The notes under the pieces were generated by a model that worked only from the letters and a program-made list of their open reading frames with translations, made no database searches and was not told where the DNA came from. Shown here piece after piece: positions 54,530 to 63,381 of a stretch of 64,000 nucleotides of DNA. The DNA lies in NCBI RefSeq assembly GCF_002217655.1, contig NZ_NEWK01000002.1, positions 683,164 through 747,163 of the forward strand. Direction: 5' to 3'. The position numbers and the translations under genes are program-made. The stretch is from Geobacillus thermocatenulatus (lineage in GTDB: Bacteria > Bacillota > Bacilli > Bacillales > Anoxybacillaceae). The stretch's first letter is position 1; every line of letters begins with the position of its first letter.

Positions 54530-56200
54530 TTATTCGACGGAAATGATGAATGGATACAGCGGCTGCTTTCCGTTATGCACTTCCACTTCGATCCCGTCAT
54601 GTTTCGTTTCCAAATAGGCAACAACTGCTTCCACATCGATCTCCGTTGCGTCTTCGCCGTACAAAATGGTCACGATTTCGCTTTCTTCATCAATAAGCGC
54701 ATCAAGCAGCCGCTTCGTTACGGTGAGTTTGTCTTTGTGAGCGGCAATAATGCGGTCATCCCATAACCCCATGTAATCGCCCTTTTCAATCTCGATGCCG
54801 TCAATCGTCGTATCGCGCACAGAAAACGTCACTTGCCCCGTTTTCACTCGCGAAAGCGCCGCCGTCATCGCCTGCTCATTTTGCTCGGCCGGTTGCGCCG
54901 GATTGAACGCCAAGAGCGCCGCCAGACCTTGTGGAACCGTTTTCGACGGGATGACGATCACCCGCTGTTCGGAAAGCTCCGCCGCTTGTTTGGCCGCCAT
55001 TACAATGTTTTTGTTGTTTGGCAGCACAAACACCGTTTCCGCGTTGGCGAGGCGGATGGCGTCAGCGATTTCTTCCGTGCTCGGGTTCATCGTTTGCCCA
55101 CCTTCAATGATGGCGTGAGCACCGATGCTCCGAAACAGTTCAGCCACGCCAGCGCCCATGGCGACGGCGACGATGCCGTACGGCTTTGCTTCCTCTTTGG
55201 CAACACCAGGAAGCGTCTTTGCCTCCTTGCCGACGATGTTGGCATGTTGTTCGCGCATGTTTTCAATTTTAATATTGATCAAGCTGCCGTAGCGTTGACC
55301 GTATGTCAGCACCTCACCCGGCGTTTCCGAATGGATGTGCACCTTAACAAGCTCGTCATCCGCGACAACAAGCAGCGAGTCGCCGAACTGGCTTAACTCG
55401 CGGCGGAACGTTTCTTCGGAAAACGGGTGCTCGGCCAGCTTGTCCGGTTCAAAGCGGACCATGAACTCCGTGCAGTAGCCGAATTCGATTTCATCGGTAT
55501 GAATATGGCTTTGCGCGCTTTGATGGTGCACCATTTTCACTAAATCGTCCATCCGCGCCTCAGCGCGTGCGGCGCTCACGATTTCTCCTTTCAGAGCAGC
55601 AAGAAACCCTTCATAGATGTATACGAGCCCTTGACCGCCGCTGTCGACGACACCGACTTCCTTTAAGATCGGGAGCAATTCGGGTGTGCGCTTAAGCGCC
55701 GCTTTCGCCTCGGCGAGCGCCGCTTCCATCACAGCGATCACGTCGCGTTCTTTTTTTGCCACCTCCACCGCCTTGCGCGCCGCTTCTTTGGCAACGGTGA
55801 GGATCGTCCCCTCAACCGGCTTCATCACCGCCTTATAGGCTGTGTCCACCCCCGCCTGCAAAGCGGCGGCGAATTCGAAGCTGTTCACCGCTTGTTTGCC
55901 TTCGACTGCCTTGGCAAATCCGCGAAACAGCTGCGACAAAATGACGCCGGAATTGCCGCGCGCCCCCATCAACAGCCCTTTCGCCAGCGCCGCGGCGACG
56001 TTGCCGATATGGTCGGAGGCATTCGCCTTCACTTCTTTCGCCCCGGACGTCATCGACAAGTTCATGTTCGTTCCTGTATCGCCATCTGGAACCGGAAAGA
56101 CGTTCAGCGCATCGACCGCCTTGGCGTTGTTCGCCAAATGGGCGGCCCCTTGCTGCACCATATCGGCAAATCGTCTTCCGTCAAGCGTCCTCATTGTCAC
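54530..56200 (-). CDS. fakA: Fatty acid kinase catalytic subunit FakA (YloV)
   Basis: FakA phosphorylates fatty acids held by FakB (DegV-type) proteins, which feeds PlsX/PlsY. The N-terminal DhaL/DAK2 kinase domain (about 10-205) has VDALNVFPVPDGDTGTNMNLSM and GLLMGARGNSGVILSQLFRGF. A middle domain and a C-terminal FakA domain (about 330-556) follow. The GTG at 56200 (7-9 bp after GGAGGAG) gives VTMRTLDGRRF and 556 residues, matching the family N-terminus. It follows yloU by 17 bp. Confidence 0.95.
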   Translation of the reverse strand: MTMRTLDGRRFADMVQQGAAHLANNAKAVDALNVFPVPDGDTGTNMNLSMTSGAKEVKANASDHIGNVAAALAKGLLMGARGNSGVILSQLFRGFAKAVEGKQAVNSFEFAAALQAGVDTAYKAVMKPVEGTILTVAKEAARKAVEVAKKERDVIAVMEAALAEAKAALKRTPELLPILKEVGVVDSGGQGLVYIYEGFLAALKGEIVSAARAEARMDDLVKMVHHQSAQSHIHTDEIEFGYCTEFMVRFEPDKLAEHPFSEETFRRELSQFGDSLLVVADDELVKVHIHSETPGEVLTYGQRYGSLINIKIENMREQHANIVGKEAKTLPGVAKEEAKPYGIVAVAMGAGVAELFRSIGAHAIIEGGQTMNPSTEEIADAIRLANAETVFVLPNNKNIVMAAKQAAELSEQRVIVIPSKTVPQGLAALLAFNPAQPAEQNEQAMTAALSRVKTGQVTFSVRDTTIDGIEIEKGDYMGLWDDRIIAAHKDKLTVTKRLLDALIDEESEIVTILYGEDATEIDVEAVVAYLETKHDGIEVEVHNGKQPLYPFIISVE

Positions 56201-56217
56201 CGGCTAACTCCTCCTTA

Positions 56218-56580
56218 CTACGGGTTTGACACCCGAACCCCTTGAACGTAAATATTGATCGACTGAACCGACAGCCCGAGCGTCTGATCGAGCGTGTACT
56301 TCACTTTCGACTGCACGTTATGGGCGACTTCGGAAATTTTCGTTCCGTAGCTGACGATGATGTACATATCGATATGCACCTCGCCGTTTTCTTCGCGGAC
56401 AATAACCCCTTTGGAAAAATTCTCCCGGCGCAAAATGTCCGACAGCCCATCGCGAATTTGGTTTTTCGACGCCATTCCGACAATGCCGTAGCAATCGACG
56501 GCAGCTCCCCCCGCGATCATCGCAATGACTTCATTGGCGACTTCGATGCGCCCGTATTTCGTTTGCCATTCGATCGACAT
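56218..56580 (-). CDS. yloU: Asp23/Gls24 family protein YloU
   Basis: YloU is a 120-residue Asp23/Gls24 envelope-stress-type protein. It is always next to fakA and is thought to link membrane lipid state and cell envelope stress; the exact role is not known. It has KYGRIEVANEVIAMIAGGAAVDCYGIVGM and VHIDMYIIVSYGTKISEVAHNVQ, typical of the family. It is soluble with no signal peptide. It has its own sigma-A promoter and lies divergently from rpmB. Confidence 0.93.
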   Translation of the reverse strand: MSIEWQTKYGRIEVANEVIAMIAGGAAVDCYGIVGMASKNQIRDGLSDILRRENFSKGVIVREENGEVHIDMYIIVSYGTKISEVAHNVQSKVKYTLDQTLGLSVQSINIYVQGVRVSNP

Positions 56581-56618
56581 GCTCGTTCCCCCTTTGCGTA
56601 TCTCGCACAGCTACCCCT

Positions 56619-56646
56619 ATTGTACTATAACGCTTTCTGTTTTCAA
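56619..56646 (-). promoter_or_regulatory. Predicted sigma-A promoter of yloU-fakA
   Basis: TTGAAA (-35, 56641-56646) and TACAAT (-10, 56619-56624) are spaced by 16 bp, 38 bp upstream of the yloU ATG. The spacer contains AGAAAGCGTTATAG, which has a cre-like core but mismatches at both ends. Confidence 0.7.
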
Positions 56647-56734
56647 AGCGCTCCCCGTCCGCCCACTAGTATTATTTAGCCGAAAACTGAAATAGATGTC
56701 AAGGACAGTTTCTTGAAAGAAAACCGCACGTCTA

Positions 56735-56768
56735 TTGCAATCCCTACGGTTGTATGGTAAATTATAAT
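56735..56768 (+). promoter_or_regulatory. Predicted sigma-A promoter of rpmB
   Basis: TTGCAA (56735-56740), 17 bp, then TAAATT (56758-56763) with an extended TGG. A perfect TATAAT overlaps it at 56763-56768 but is 22 bp from the -35. The ribosome site AAGGAGG follows at 56794-56800. Confidence 0.6.
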
Positions 56769-56808
56769 AGTGTTTTTAGAGGGATGTGAAAGCAAGGAGG
56801 GAAAAACG

Positions 56809-56994
56809 ATGGCGAAGTGCTTCATTACCGGCAAGAAGAAATCGTTCGGCAACTCGCGTTCGCATGCCATGAACGCCAGCCGCCGTACATGGAAAGCCAA
56901 CTTGCAAAAAGTGCGCATTTTAGTTGACGGCAAACCGAAACGCGTTTGGGTTTCGGCGCGCGCGCTGAAATCTGGAAAAGTGAAACGCGTCTAA
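56809..56994 (+). CDS. rpmB: 50S ribosomal protein L28
   Basis: L28 is a small 50S protein. The 61-residue basic product has [20 protein letters not shown] and [20 protein letters not shown]. Only one of the Cys residues of the zinc-binding variant is present. The ATG at 56809 follows AAGGAGG by 8 bp; a longer frame to 56770 runs through the promoter. It is the only plus-strand gene in the window, divergent from yloU and convergent with spoVM. Confidence 0.97.
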   Translation: MAKCFITGKKKSFGNSRSHAMNASRRTWKANLQKVRILVDGKPKRVWVSARALKSGKVKRV

Positions 56995-57011
56995 CGCCCT
57001 AACAAAAAGAA

Positions 57012-57050
57012 GCCGCCCAAAAGGTTGCAACCCTCCTTTTGTTCGGCGGC
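57012..57050 (+). other. Hairpin downstream of rpmB
   Basis: A long stem (57012-57017 with 57045-57050, then 57018-57024 with 57035-57041) lies 17 bp after the rpmB stop, without a T-run. Together with the next hairpin it may terminate or protect the rpmB transcript end. Confidence 0.55.
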
Positions 57051-57053
57051 AAC

Positions 57054-57081
57054 AAAAAAGCACCAAAAATGGTGCTTTTTT
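57054..57081. terminator. Bidirectional terminator between rpmB and spoVM
   Basis: A perfect 12-bp inverted repeat (57054-57065 with 57070-57081) has a run of six A on one side and six T on the other, so it can terminate rpmB (plus) and spoVM (minus). Confidence 0.93.
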
Positions 57082-57082
57082 C

Positions 57083-57163
57083 TTATCCTTTTTTAAATGC
57101 GTTCAACACCGCCCGCACGATTCCGCCTAAAAATCTCGGCAGCTTGATCGTATAAAACTTCAT
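57083..57163 (-). CDS. spoVM: Stage V sporulation peptide SpoVM
   Basis: SpoVM is a 26-residue amphipathic peptide that recognises the curved forespore membrane and anchors SpoIVA for spore coat assembly. The frame reads MKFYTIKLPRFLGG, then an amphipathic helix ending in AFKKG, and keeps the functionally important Pro9. AGGAGGG lies 7 bp before the ATG. It is too short for routine gene finders. In B. subtilis it is sigma-E controlled; a TATAAT-like sequence lies at 57217-57222, but no clear sigma-E site was seen. It supports a spore-forming host. Confidence 0.96.
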   Translation of the reverse strand: MKFYTIKLPRFLGGIVRAVLNAFKKG

Positions 57164-57244
57164 CCCGATTCCCTCCTCACACCGATCATCACGAGCTTCC
57201 CGCCATTTCCTTATCCATTATATTCCGTCATAAGCCAAGCGCGA

Positions 57245-57895
57245 CTACGGGCAGCCGGCAAAATCGCTGCTCCTTATCATCATTAATATGCCTTCTGAAA
57301 ACGAAAAAGTACCAGAAGATTGGATAAGTTCGTTACTAATACATAATGTCGAACCACGGGAAATATGACAGTTTGTTAGCGGATATTTAAATCCGATCAG
57401 CGTAAGCTCCGCCACCGTTTCGGAAATCGGGATGTATGACACATAACGGTATCGATCGTCGCGGGCGACCGTATGCACGCCGGGCAGATGGACGGTGAGC
57501 ACGTTTTGCCGGTCGATGAGTTCAATGGGACGACCGGCGTATTTGAACAGCAGCTCAACGTTGCCAAACAAATGGTCAAGCCGCCCACCGGTCGCCCCAA
57601 ACAGACGGATGGCCCCATCTGTCTGCCTAACCGCCCAGTCAAGGGCGATCTCCATATCCGTTTTGTCTTTTTCCGCCGGCCAAATGTCAAGCTCCGGCAG
57701 CATCTCCCTTAGCCGCTTGACCTCCTCAGCCGGCAAGGAATCAAAATCGCCAAACGCCCGCACCGGGCGGAGTCCGAAATCCAAGAGCGCTTTCGTGCCG
57801 CGGTCGACGCCGACCCACTGCACATCGCTCCCATCATACGAGCGCAAATCGGGAAGAAGGTGGGGCGGACCGCCGCCGACAATATGAATCAACAC
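57245..57895 (-). CDS. thiN: Thiamine pyrophosphokinase ThiN
   Basis: ThiN transfers pyrophosphate from ATP to thiamine. The N-terminal catalytic domain has HIVGGGPPHLLPDL, VGVDRGTKALLDFG, AFGDFDSL and EKDKTDMEIALDWA. A beta domain with LFGATGGRLDHLFGN and TLIGFKYPLTN follows. GTG at 57895 is chosen since GGGGG lies 8 bp before it and the product (216 residues) matches the family. The longer frame to 57973 carries a non-conserved Arg/Lys-rich extension. It follows rpe. Confidence 0.94.
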   Translation of the reverse strand: MLIHIVGGGPPHLLPDLRSYDGSDVQWVGVDRGTKALLDFGLRPVRAFGDFDSLPAEEVKRLREMLPELDIWPAEKDKTDMEIALDWAVRQTDGAIRLFGATGGRLDHLFGNVELLFKYAGRPIELIDRQNVLTVHLPGVHTVARDDRYRYVSYIPISETVAELTLIGFKYPLTNCHISRGSTLCISNELIQSSGTFSFSEGILMMIRSSDFAGCP

Positions 57896-58003
57896 ATGCG
57901 TTTCCCCCTTTCGGCAAGGGCCGAGGCAGCCATCTTCCGTTCTTTTCTTTGCTCTCATCACCCTGCGGCTCAATAAGATGGCAAAAGCGGCGCTGCCTTT
58001 TGG

Positions 58004-58660
58004 CTAGTTGGCGCACGCTGTGCGAAGCGCACGAATGGCGGCGGCTCGATCCCGTTCATTGTAGATGGCCGAGCCGGCGACAAGCACGTTCGCTCCGGCT
58101 TCCACGCAAAGCGGCGCCGTTTCCGCATTGATGCCGCCGTCGACCTCAATATCGACCTCTTTGTTTTGTTCGCTGGCCATCCGGGCGACCTCACGGATTT
58201 TTGGCACGACCGCCGGAATGAACGCCTGTCCGCCAAACCCTGGATTGACCGTCATCAACAAGACGAGATCGACATCACCGATCACATGGCGGATCATCTC
58301 GACCGGTGTATGCGGATTGAGCACCACCCCGGCTTTGACGCCTTGTTCTTTGATAAAATGAATCGTCCGATGCAAATGCACGCACGCCTCAACATGGACG
58401 GAAATCACATCCGCGCCCGCTTTCGCAAACGCCGGAATGTATCGGTCCGGGTCGGCGATCATCAAATGGACGTCAAGCGGCAGCTTCGTCACCGGTCGAA
58501 TGGCGGCCACGACCGGCGGACCGAACGTCAAATTCGGCACGAAATGCCCGTCCATGATATCGACATGAATCCAATCCGCCCCGCCTTCCTCGACCGAACG
58601 AATTTCCTCGGCCAGGCGGGCGAAATCGGCTGATAAAATCGATGGCGCAATTCGAATCAT
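58004..58660 (-). CDS. rpe: Ribulose-phosphate 3-epimerase Rpe
   Basis: Rpe interconverts ribulose 5-phosphate and xylulose 5-phosphate in the pentose phosphate pathway. TIM-barrel motifs: IAPSILSADFARLAEEI, HVDIMDGHFVPNLTFGPP with the metal and catalytic Asp, LDVHLMI, MTVNPGFGGQAF and EVDGGIN. The ATG at 58660 follows GAGGT by 7 bp and overlaps the rsgA stop region; an in-frame TTG two codons earlier is less likely. Length is 218 residues. Confidence 0.97.
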   Translation of the reverse strand: MIRIAPSILSADFARLAEEIRSVEEGGADWIHVDIMDGHFVPNLTFGPPVVAAIRPVTKLPLDVHLMIADPDRYIPAFAKAGADVISVHVEACVHLHRTIHFIKEQGVKAGVVLNPHTPVEMIRHVIGDVDLVLLMTVNPGFGGQAFIPAVVPKIREVARMASEQNKEVDIEVDGGINAETAPLCVEAGANVLVAGSAIYNERDRAAAIRALRTACAN

Positions 58661-58662
58661 GT

Positions 58663-59544
58663 TCAATACCTCGGCTTTCGTTCTTTCATTTCGGCAACAA
58701 AACTAACGTAGTGGTCATAGCGGTACGATGGAATCTCCCCGGCCTCGACCGCCTCACGCACAGCGCATTTCGGCTCGGCGATATGAAGGCAGCCGCGGAA
58801 TTTGCACCCTTCCCCGTACATCCGGAATTCCGGAAAATAATGCGGCAATTCATCAAGCTCGATCTGGTCAAACTCAAGCGCGCCAAACCCTGGGGTGTCG
58901 GCGACAAGTCCACCGGCGACCTCAAGCAGTTCGACATGGCGGGTCGTATGCTTGCCGCGCCCTAAATGGGTGGAAATGTCGCCTGTTTTCAACCGCAAAT
59001 CCGGACGGAGCGCGTTCAGCAACGACGATTTGCCCACCCCGGACTGCCCGGCGACGACGGAGACGCGGCCGCGAAGGCGCAACGCCAGTTCATCGAGGCC
59101 GCCCTTGGTCACGGCTGACGTTTCAATCACGTCGTAGCCGATGCGCCGGTAATCATGCACGTAGCGGGCGATCTCTTCTTTCGATTCGCCATCTAACAAA
59201 TCGATTTTGCTGATGACAATGATCGGCGCGATGCGTTTCGATTCAACCAAGACAAGAAAGCGGTCGAGCAGCTTGGCGCTGAAGTCCGGGCTTACAGCCG
59301 AAAAGACTAAAATCGCCTGTTCGACGTTGGCGATCGGCGGCCGCACAAGCTCATTTTGCCGCTCGCCAATCTCCAAAATATAGCCTTCCGTTTCGCTCGT
59401 CGCCTGAAAAACGACGCGGTCGCCGACGAGCGGCGTCACGTTTTTCTTGCGGAACACACCGCGCCCGCGGCATTGGAACACGCGGCCTTCGGACAAGACG
59501 TAATAAAATCCGCTTAATGCTTTCATGATTTGTCCTTCCGCCAT
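58663..59544 (-). CDS. rsgA: Ribosome small subunit GTPase RsgA (CpgA)
   Basis: RsgA checks late 30S maturation and is a target of PrkC phosphorylation in B. subtilis. The N-terminal OB domain (about 1-70) has ALSGFYYVLSEGRVFQCRGRG. The circularly permuted GTPase has G4 ISKIDLLD before G1 GQSGVGKSSLLNAL and G3 DTPGFG. The C-terminal zinc site has CKFRGCLHIAEPKCAV. The ATG at 59544 (MAEGQIMKA) follows GGGGTGAGG. Length is 293 residues. It lies 4 bp after prkC. Confidence 0.96.
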   Translation of the reverse strand: MAEGQIMKALSGFYYVLSEGRVFQCRGRGVFRKKNVTPLVGDRVVFQATSETEGYILEIGERQNELVRPPIANVEQAILVFSAVSPDFSAKLLDRFLVLVESKRIAPIIVISKIDLLDGESKEEIARYVHDYRRIGYDVIETSAVTKGGLDELALRLRGRVSVVAGQSGVGKSSLLNALRPDLRLKTGDISTHLGRGKHTTRHVELLEVAGGLVADTPGFGALEFDQIELDELPHYFPEFRMYGEGCKFRGCLHIAEPKCAVREAVEAGEIPSYRYDHYVSFVAEMKERKPRY

Positions 59545-59548
59545 AGCC

Positions 59549-61519
59549 TCACCCCTTTTTTCCGTTATGTTTTGGGTACGGGATCGATCCTTCCTCTTTG
59601 ACGACATTGTTGACAATGACGCGGTAATAAGCGGTCTCCCCATATGGAATTTCAAACTCGACCATCTCGGTCGCTGGCGCCGTCAGCCGGTATGTTTTGT
59701 ATGGCGTTGACATATTGTGGGTGGCATCTTGGATGTAAAGCTGGGCTTCAACCATTTGCCCCGGCATCTCCGGTTCATACGGAATCGTAATCTCTTTAAC
59801 CACCGTTTTCGACGGCTTCGGTTCCGGCCCGCGGGAGATGACGACCGTAATCGTTTCCCCTTTTTTTACCTGCTCGTTCGCCGCCGGGGTTTGTGAAATG
59901 ACAAGCCCTTCTGGCACCTCGTCCGAATACTCGTACTTCACGTCAATGCGCAACCCTTGATCGGCCCCGTAATCGCGCACACTTTTTTCCGTATAGCCAG
60001 TCAAATCTTTAACGGTGACCTTCTCCGGCCCGAGGCTGACGGTGAACATCACTTCCGTTTCATCAGGCACGACTTCATCACCGGCGTACGGGTATTGATC
60101 CAAAATTGTCCCTTCCGGCTTGTCGCTGTAGCGGCCGCTGCGTGTGATGCGGGCAAATCCTTCGGCGCGCAGCTCCTCCTCCGCCGCAGCAATATCATCG
60201 CCAATGAAGCTTGGAAATTCGATTTTCTTTTTTCCAATGCTTTTATAAATGATGACGCCGGCCCCTTTCTTCACCGTCATGCCGGCTTCCGGATCGGTGC
60301 GCACGACTTTTCCTTCTTCGACTTGATCATCTTCCACATCAATCGTATCTTTGATTTCCAAACCGAGCGACGACAGCTGTTCAACAGCGTCATCATAGTT
60401 TTTGTTGACCACGTTCGGCATCGTCACTTCTTTTGGAAAAATGAGATCCGGAATCCATGTGACGGCGCTGACGCCGACAGCTCCAATGAACAGCAAGGCA
60501 GCCACAAGCCAGGCAATCCATGCCCGTTTCCGCTTTGGTTTCGGCTCGCCGGCCGCATGAGCCGGTTCGCTCGTTTGTTCCTCGTACACAAGCGTCTCTT
60601 GCTCCAGCGCCGCGCTTTCCGCATTCCTTATAATGGGAACGGCTTTCGTCGCTTCCTCATCGTCATCGGGTATGGTAAATTTCGGCTCGTTGCGCCGCCT
60701 TGGATCCAGCGCTGTCCGAATGTCCTCGTTCATTTCGCGCGCGGATTGGTAGCGGTAAAACGGGTCTTTCGCCGTCGCTTTTAAAATAATGTTTTCCACA
60801 CTTTGCGGGATGTCCGGATTCCACGCCTTCGGCGACGGCGTTTCCGCCTGCAAGTGCTTCAACACGATCGAAACGGCTGATTCGCCGGAAAACGGCAGCC
60901 GACCGGTAACGAGTTCAAACATGACAATGCCGAGCGAATAAATATCTGACTTTTCTGTCGCAATGCCCCCGCGCGCCTGCTCCGGCGACAAATAATGAAC
61001 CGAACCGAGCACCGAGTTGGTCTGCGTGATCGTCGTGCCGCTCATCGCCACAGCGATGCCGAAGTCGGTCACTTTCACATTGCCGTGCTCATCAAGCAAA
61101 ATGTTTTGCGGTTTAATGTCGCGATGGATGATGCCGTTCTCATGGGCATGGGCGATGGCTGACGTCAACTGATCCATGATGCGAAGCGCCCGTTCGACCG
61201 GAAGCGGAGCGTGCTGCTGGATGTATTGCTTCAGCGTCGCGCCGCGCACATATTCCATAACGATGTAATAGACGCCTTCTTCTTCGCCGACGTCATAAAT
61301 GGAGACGATATGTTCATGGTTTAAGCTCGTCGCCGCTTGCGCCTCGCGGCGGAACCGTTTGATGAACTGATCATCATTGGCAAAATCAAGGCGGAGCACT
61401 TTGACTGCAACATCGCGCTCCAAAATCATATCGCGGGCCAAATACACGTTGGCCATGCCGCCGCCGCCGATGAGGCTGATGATTTTATAGCGGTCATTCA
61501 ATCGCTTTCCAATGAGCAC
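59549..61519 (-). CDS. prkC: Membrane Ser/Thr protein kinase PrkC
   Basis: PrkC senses muropeptides and triggers germination and stationary-phase responses. The kinase domain (about 1-270) has GGGGMANVYLA, HRDIKPQNILL, DFGIA and the Thr-rich activation loop TTITQTNSVLGSVHYLSPEQA. A basic stretch and one membrane helix (about 337-357) follow. Three PASTA repeats (about 370-570) and a C-terminal beta domain complete the protein. The GTG at 61519 (VLIGKRLND) is chosen because AAGGTGG lies 9 bp before it; another GTG three codons earlier is possible. It is paired with prpC. Confidence 0.95.
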   Translation of the reverse strand: MLIGKRLNDRYKIISLIGGGGMANVYLARDMILERDVAVKVLRLDFANDDQFIKRFRREAQAATSLNHEHIVSIYDVGEEEGVYYIVMEYVRGATLKQYIQQHAPLPVERALRIMDQLTSAIAHAHENGIIHRDIKPQNILLDEHGNVKVTDFGIAVAMSGTTITQTNSVLGSVHYLSPEQARGGIATEKSDIYSLGIVMFELVTGRLPFSGESAVSIVLKHLQAETPSPKAWNPDIPQSVENIILKATAKDPFYRYQSAREMNEDIRTALDPRRRNEPKFTIPDDDEEATKAVPIIRNAESAALEQETLVYEEQTSEPAHAAGEPKPKRKRAWIAWLVAALLFIGAVGVSAVTWIPDLIFPKEVTMPNVVNKNYDDAVEQLSSLGLEIKDTIDVEDDQVEEGKVVRTDPEAGMTVKKGAGVIIYKSIGKKKIEFPSFIGDDIAAAEEELRAEGFARITRSGRYSDKPEGTILDQYPYAGDEVVPDETEVMFTVSLGPEKVTVKDLTGYTEKSVRDYGADQGLRIDVKYEYSDEVPEGLVISQTPAANEQVKKGETITVVISRGPEPKPSKTVVKEITIPYEPEMPGQMVEAQLYIQDATHNMSTPYKTYRLTAPATEMVEFEIPYGETAYYRVIVNNVVKEEGSIPYPKHNGKKG

Positions 61520-61524
61520 GCCGA

Positions 61525-62274
61525 TCACCCACCTTCACGTTCCGCTGAAACATCGATGACCGCCAGCGAAATGTTGTCTTCCCCGCCCCGCCCGTTGGCG
61601 AGCTCGATAAGCGCCTCCGCCTTCTCTTCCAGCGTGCCGTCCCCCGTCAAAATATGCATCATGTCCGCTTCCGGCACCTTGTTGGACAACCCGTCCGAAC
61701 ATAACAACAACATGTCGCCCTCGTCGAGCGCCACTGTTTTCACGTCGATTTTCACCGCCGGCTCTGTGCCGAGCGTCCGCAGCAGCACGTTTTTGCGCGG
61801 ATGATGCTCAGCCGCTTCTTTCGAAAGCTGCCCGCTTTTGACGAGCTCATTGACCAACGAATGGTCGTCGGTCAGCTGCTGAATTCCGCTTTTGTTGAGC
61901 ACGTAGCAGCGGCTGTCCCCGATATGGGCAACCGTCGCAAACGAATAAGCGCAAACGGCGGCGACGACTGTCGTCCCCATTCCTTGACATTCCGGGTGGG
62001 AACAGGCATGGCGAAACAGTTGTTCGTTCGCCGCCGCAATTTGCGTCTTGAGCCATTGCTCCGCCTCAGCCGGCGAAGCAAGGCCGCTCTCGTTCTCCCA
62101 TCGCTCCTGCAAATACGCCACCGCCATGGAACTGGCCACATCACCGGCGCGATGGCCGCCCATCCCGTCAGCGACGACCGCTAAATATTGGCCGCTTTGA
62201 TTGACAAATACGCCGCCGCTGTCTTCGTTATGTTCGCGAATTTGGCCGATGTCAGTTCGGAAAACGGCTCGCAT
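61525..62274 (-). CDS. prpC: PP2C-type Ser/Thr phosphatase PrpC (Stp)
   Basis: PrpC reverses PrkC phosphorylation. The PP2C motifs are RTDIGQIREHNEDS, VVADGMGGHRAGDVAS, GMGTTVVAA, VAHIGDSRCY, DMLLLCSDGLSN and GGEDNISLAV, which carry the metal-binding Asp residues. ATG at 62274 lies 6 bp after GAGGTG and gives 249 residues. It follows rlmN and precedes prkC, the conserved phosphatase-kinase pair. Confidence 0.97.
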   Translation of the reverse strand: MRAVFRTDIGQIREHNEDSGGVFVNQSGQYLAVVADGMGGHRAGDVASSMAVAYLQERWENESGLASPAEAEQWLKTQIAAANEQLFRHACSHPECQGMGTTVVAAVCAYSFATVAHIGDSRCYVLNKSGIQQLTDDHSLVNELVKSGQLSKEAAEHHPRKNVLLRTLGTEPAVKIDVKTVALDEGDMLLLCSDGLSNKVPEADMMHILTGDGTLEEKAEALIELANGRGGEDNISLAVIDVSAEREGG

Positions 62275-62279
62275 CCGAT

Positions 62280-63377
62280 TCACCTCGTCTCCTCTTTTCG
62301 CTCCTTCGCGCGAAGCTGTCCGCAGGCGGCATCGATGTCGTGTCCATGTTCGCGGCGAATGGTGACATTGATTCCATGTTTTTTCAACGCCCGTTCAAAG
62401 GCGAAAATTTGGCTGCGCGGCGTGCGCACATAGTTGCGCTCCGGCACATAGTTAACCGGAATCAAATTCACATGGCATTTCAGCCCTTTAATCAGCTCGG
62501 CCAACTGCTCGGCGTGCTCAAGCTGGTCGTTCACCCCGCCGAACAATCCGTATTCAAACGTCACGCGCCGGCCGGTTTTTTGAATGTAATACCGAACCGC
62601 CTCCATGAGCTTCGGCAGCGGGTACGCTTTATTGATCGGCATGAGTTTCGTCCGCAGCTCATTCGTCGGTGCATGCAACGAAATGGCGAAGTTGATTTGC
62701 ATTCCTTCATCGGCAAATTGATAAATTTTTGGGATGATGCCGCTGGTGGAAACGGTGATATGGCGGGCGCCAATGTTCAACCCTTTTGGGTGATTGACGA
62801 TGCGCAAAAACTTGATGAGCTCATCGTAGTTGTCGAACGGCTCGCCGATGCCCATGACGACGATGCTGCTGACGCGTTCATTCGTGTCATCGAGCGCCTT
62901 TTGCACTTGCACGACTTGGGCGACGATCTCGCCCGCCTCTAAATGACGCTTCAGCCCGCCGAGCGTCGAAGCGCAAAACGTGCAGCCGATGCGGCAGCCG
63001 ACTTGCGTCGTGACGCACACCGAATTGCCGTAGTTATGACGCATGAGCACCGTCTCGATCGAATAGCCGTCATGGAGCTCAAACAAAAATTTGATCGTCC
63101 CGTCTTTCGACGTTTGTTTGACCACGGTTTTCAACGTCGTGATCGAAAACGATGACGCCAGCTGTTCGCGCAGCCGCTTCGGCAAATTCGTCATGTCGGC
63201 AAAATCGGTGACGCGGTTTTGATACAGCCACTCATAAATTTGTGTAGCCCGAAACGGCTTTTCGCCTTGAGCGACAAGCCATTCCTTCAATTCGTCTAGC
63301 GTGAGCGAATAAATCGATGGCAACGGAGGCTGCGTTTCGCCGACAGAGCGGCGGGCAGCCGGACGAACCATTTCCAT
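62280..63377 (-). CDS. rlmN: Dual-specificity 23S rRNA/tRNA methyltransferase RlmN
   Basis: RlmN is a radical-SAM enzyme that makes m2A in 23S rRNA and tRNA. The cluster motif is in [12 protein letters not shown] (CxxxCxxC pattern). [21 protein letters not shown] and [13 protein letters not shown] follow, and the C-terminal Cys is in [10 protein letters not shown]. The ATG at 63377 follows AGGGTG by 7 bp and gives 365 residues; the longer frame overlaps rsmB without support. It lies 4 bp after rsmB. Confidence 0.97.
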   Translation of the reverse strand: MEMVRPAARRSVGETQPPLPSIYSLTLDELKEWLVAQGEKPFRATQIYEWLYQNRVTDFADMTNLPKRLREQLASSFSITTLKTVVKQTSKDGTIKFLFELHDGYSIETVLMRHNYGNSVCVTTQVGCRIGCTFCASTLGGLKRHLEAGEIVAQVVQVQKALDDTNERVSSIVVMGIGEPFDNYDELIKFLRIVNHPKGLNIGARHITVSTSGIIPKIYQFADEGMQINFAISLHAPTNELRTKLMPINKAYPLPKLMEAVRYYIQKTGRRVTFEYGLFGGVNDQLEHAEQLAELIKGLKCHVNLIPVNYVPERNYVRTPRSQIFAFERALKKHGINVTIRREHGHDIDAACGQLRAKERKEETR

Positions 63378-63381
63378 GCTT

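Noticed and set aside
57164-57244. Clear sigma-E promoter for spoVM
   Set aside because: Only a TATAAT-like sequence was found; no -35 of the sigma-E type at suitable distance.
57896-58003. TPP riboswitch upstream of thiN
   Set aside because: The space is short, the gene is internal to an operon, and no TPP aptamer motif is visible.
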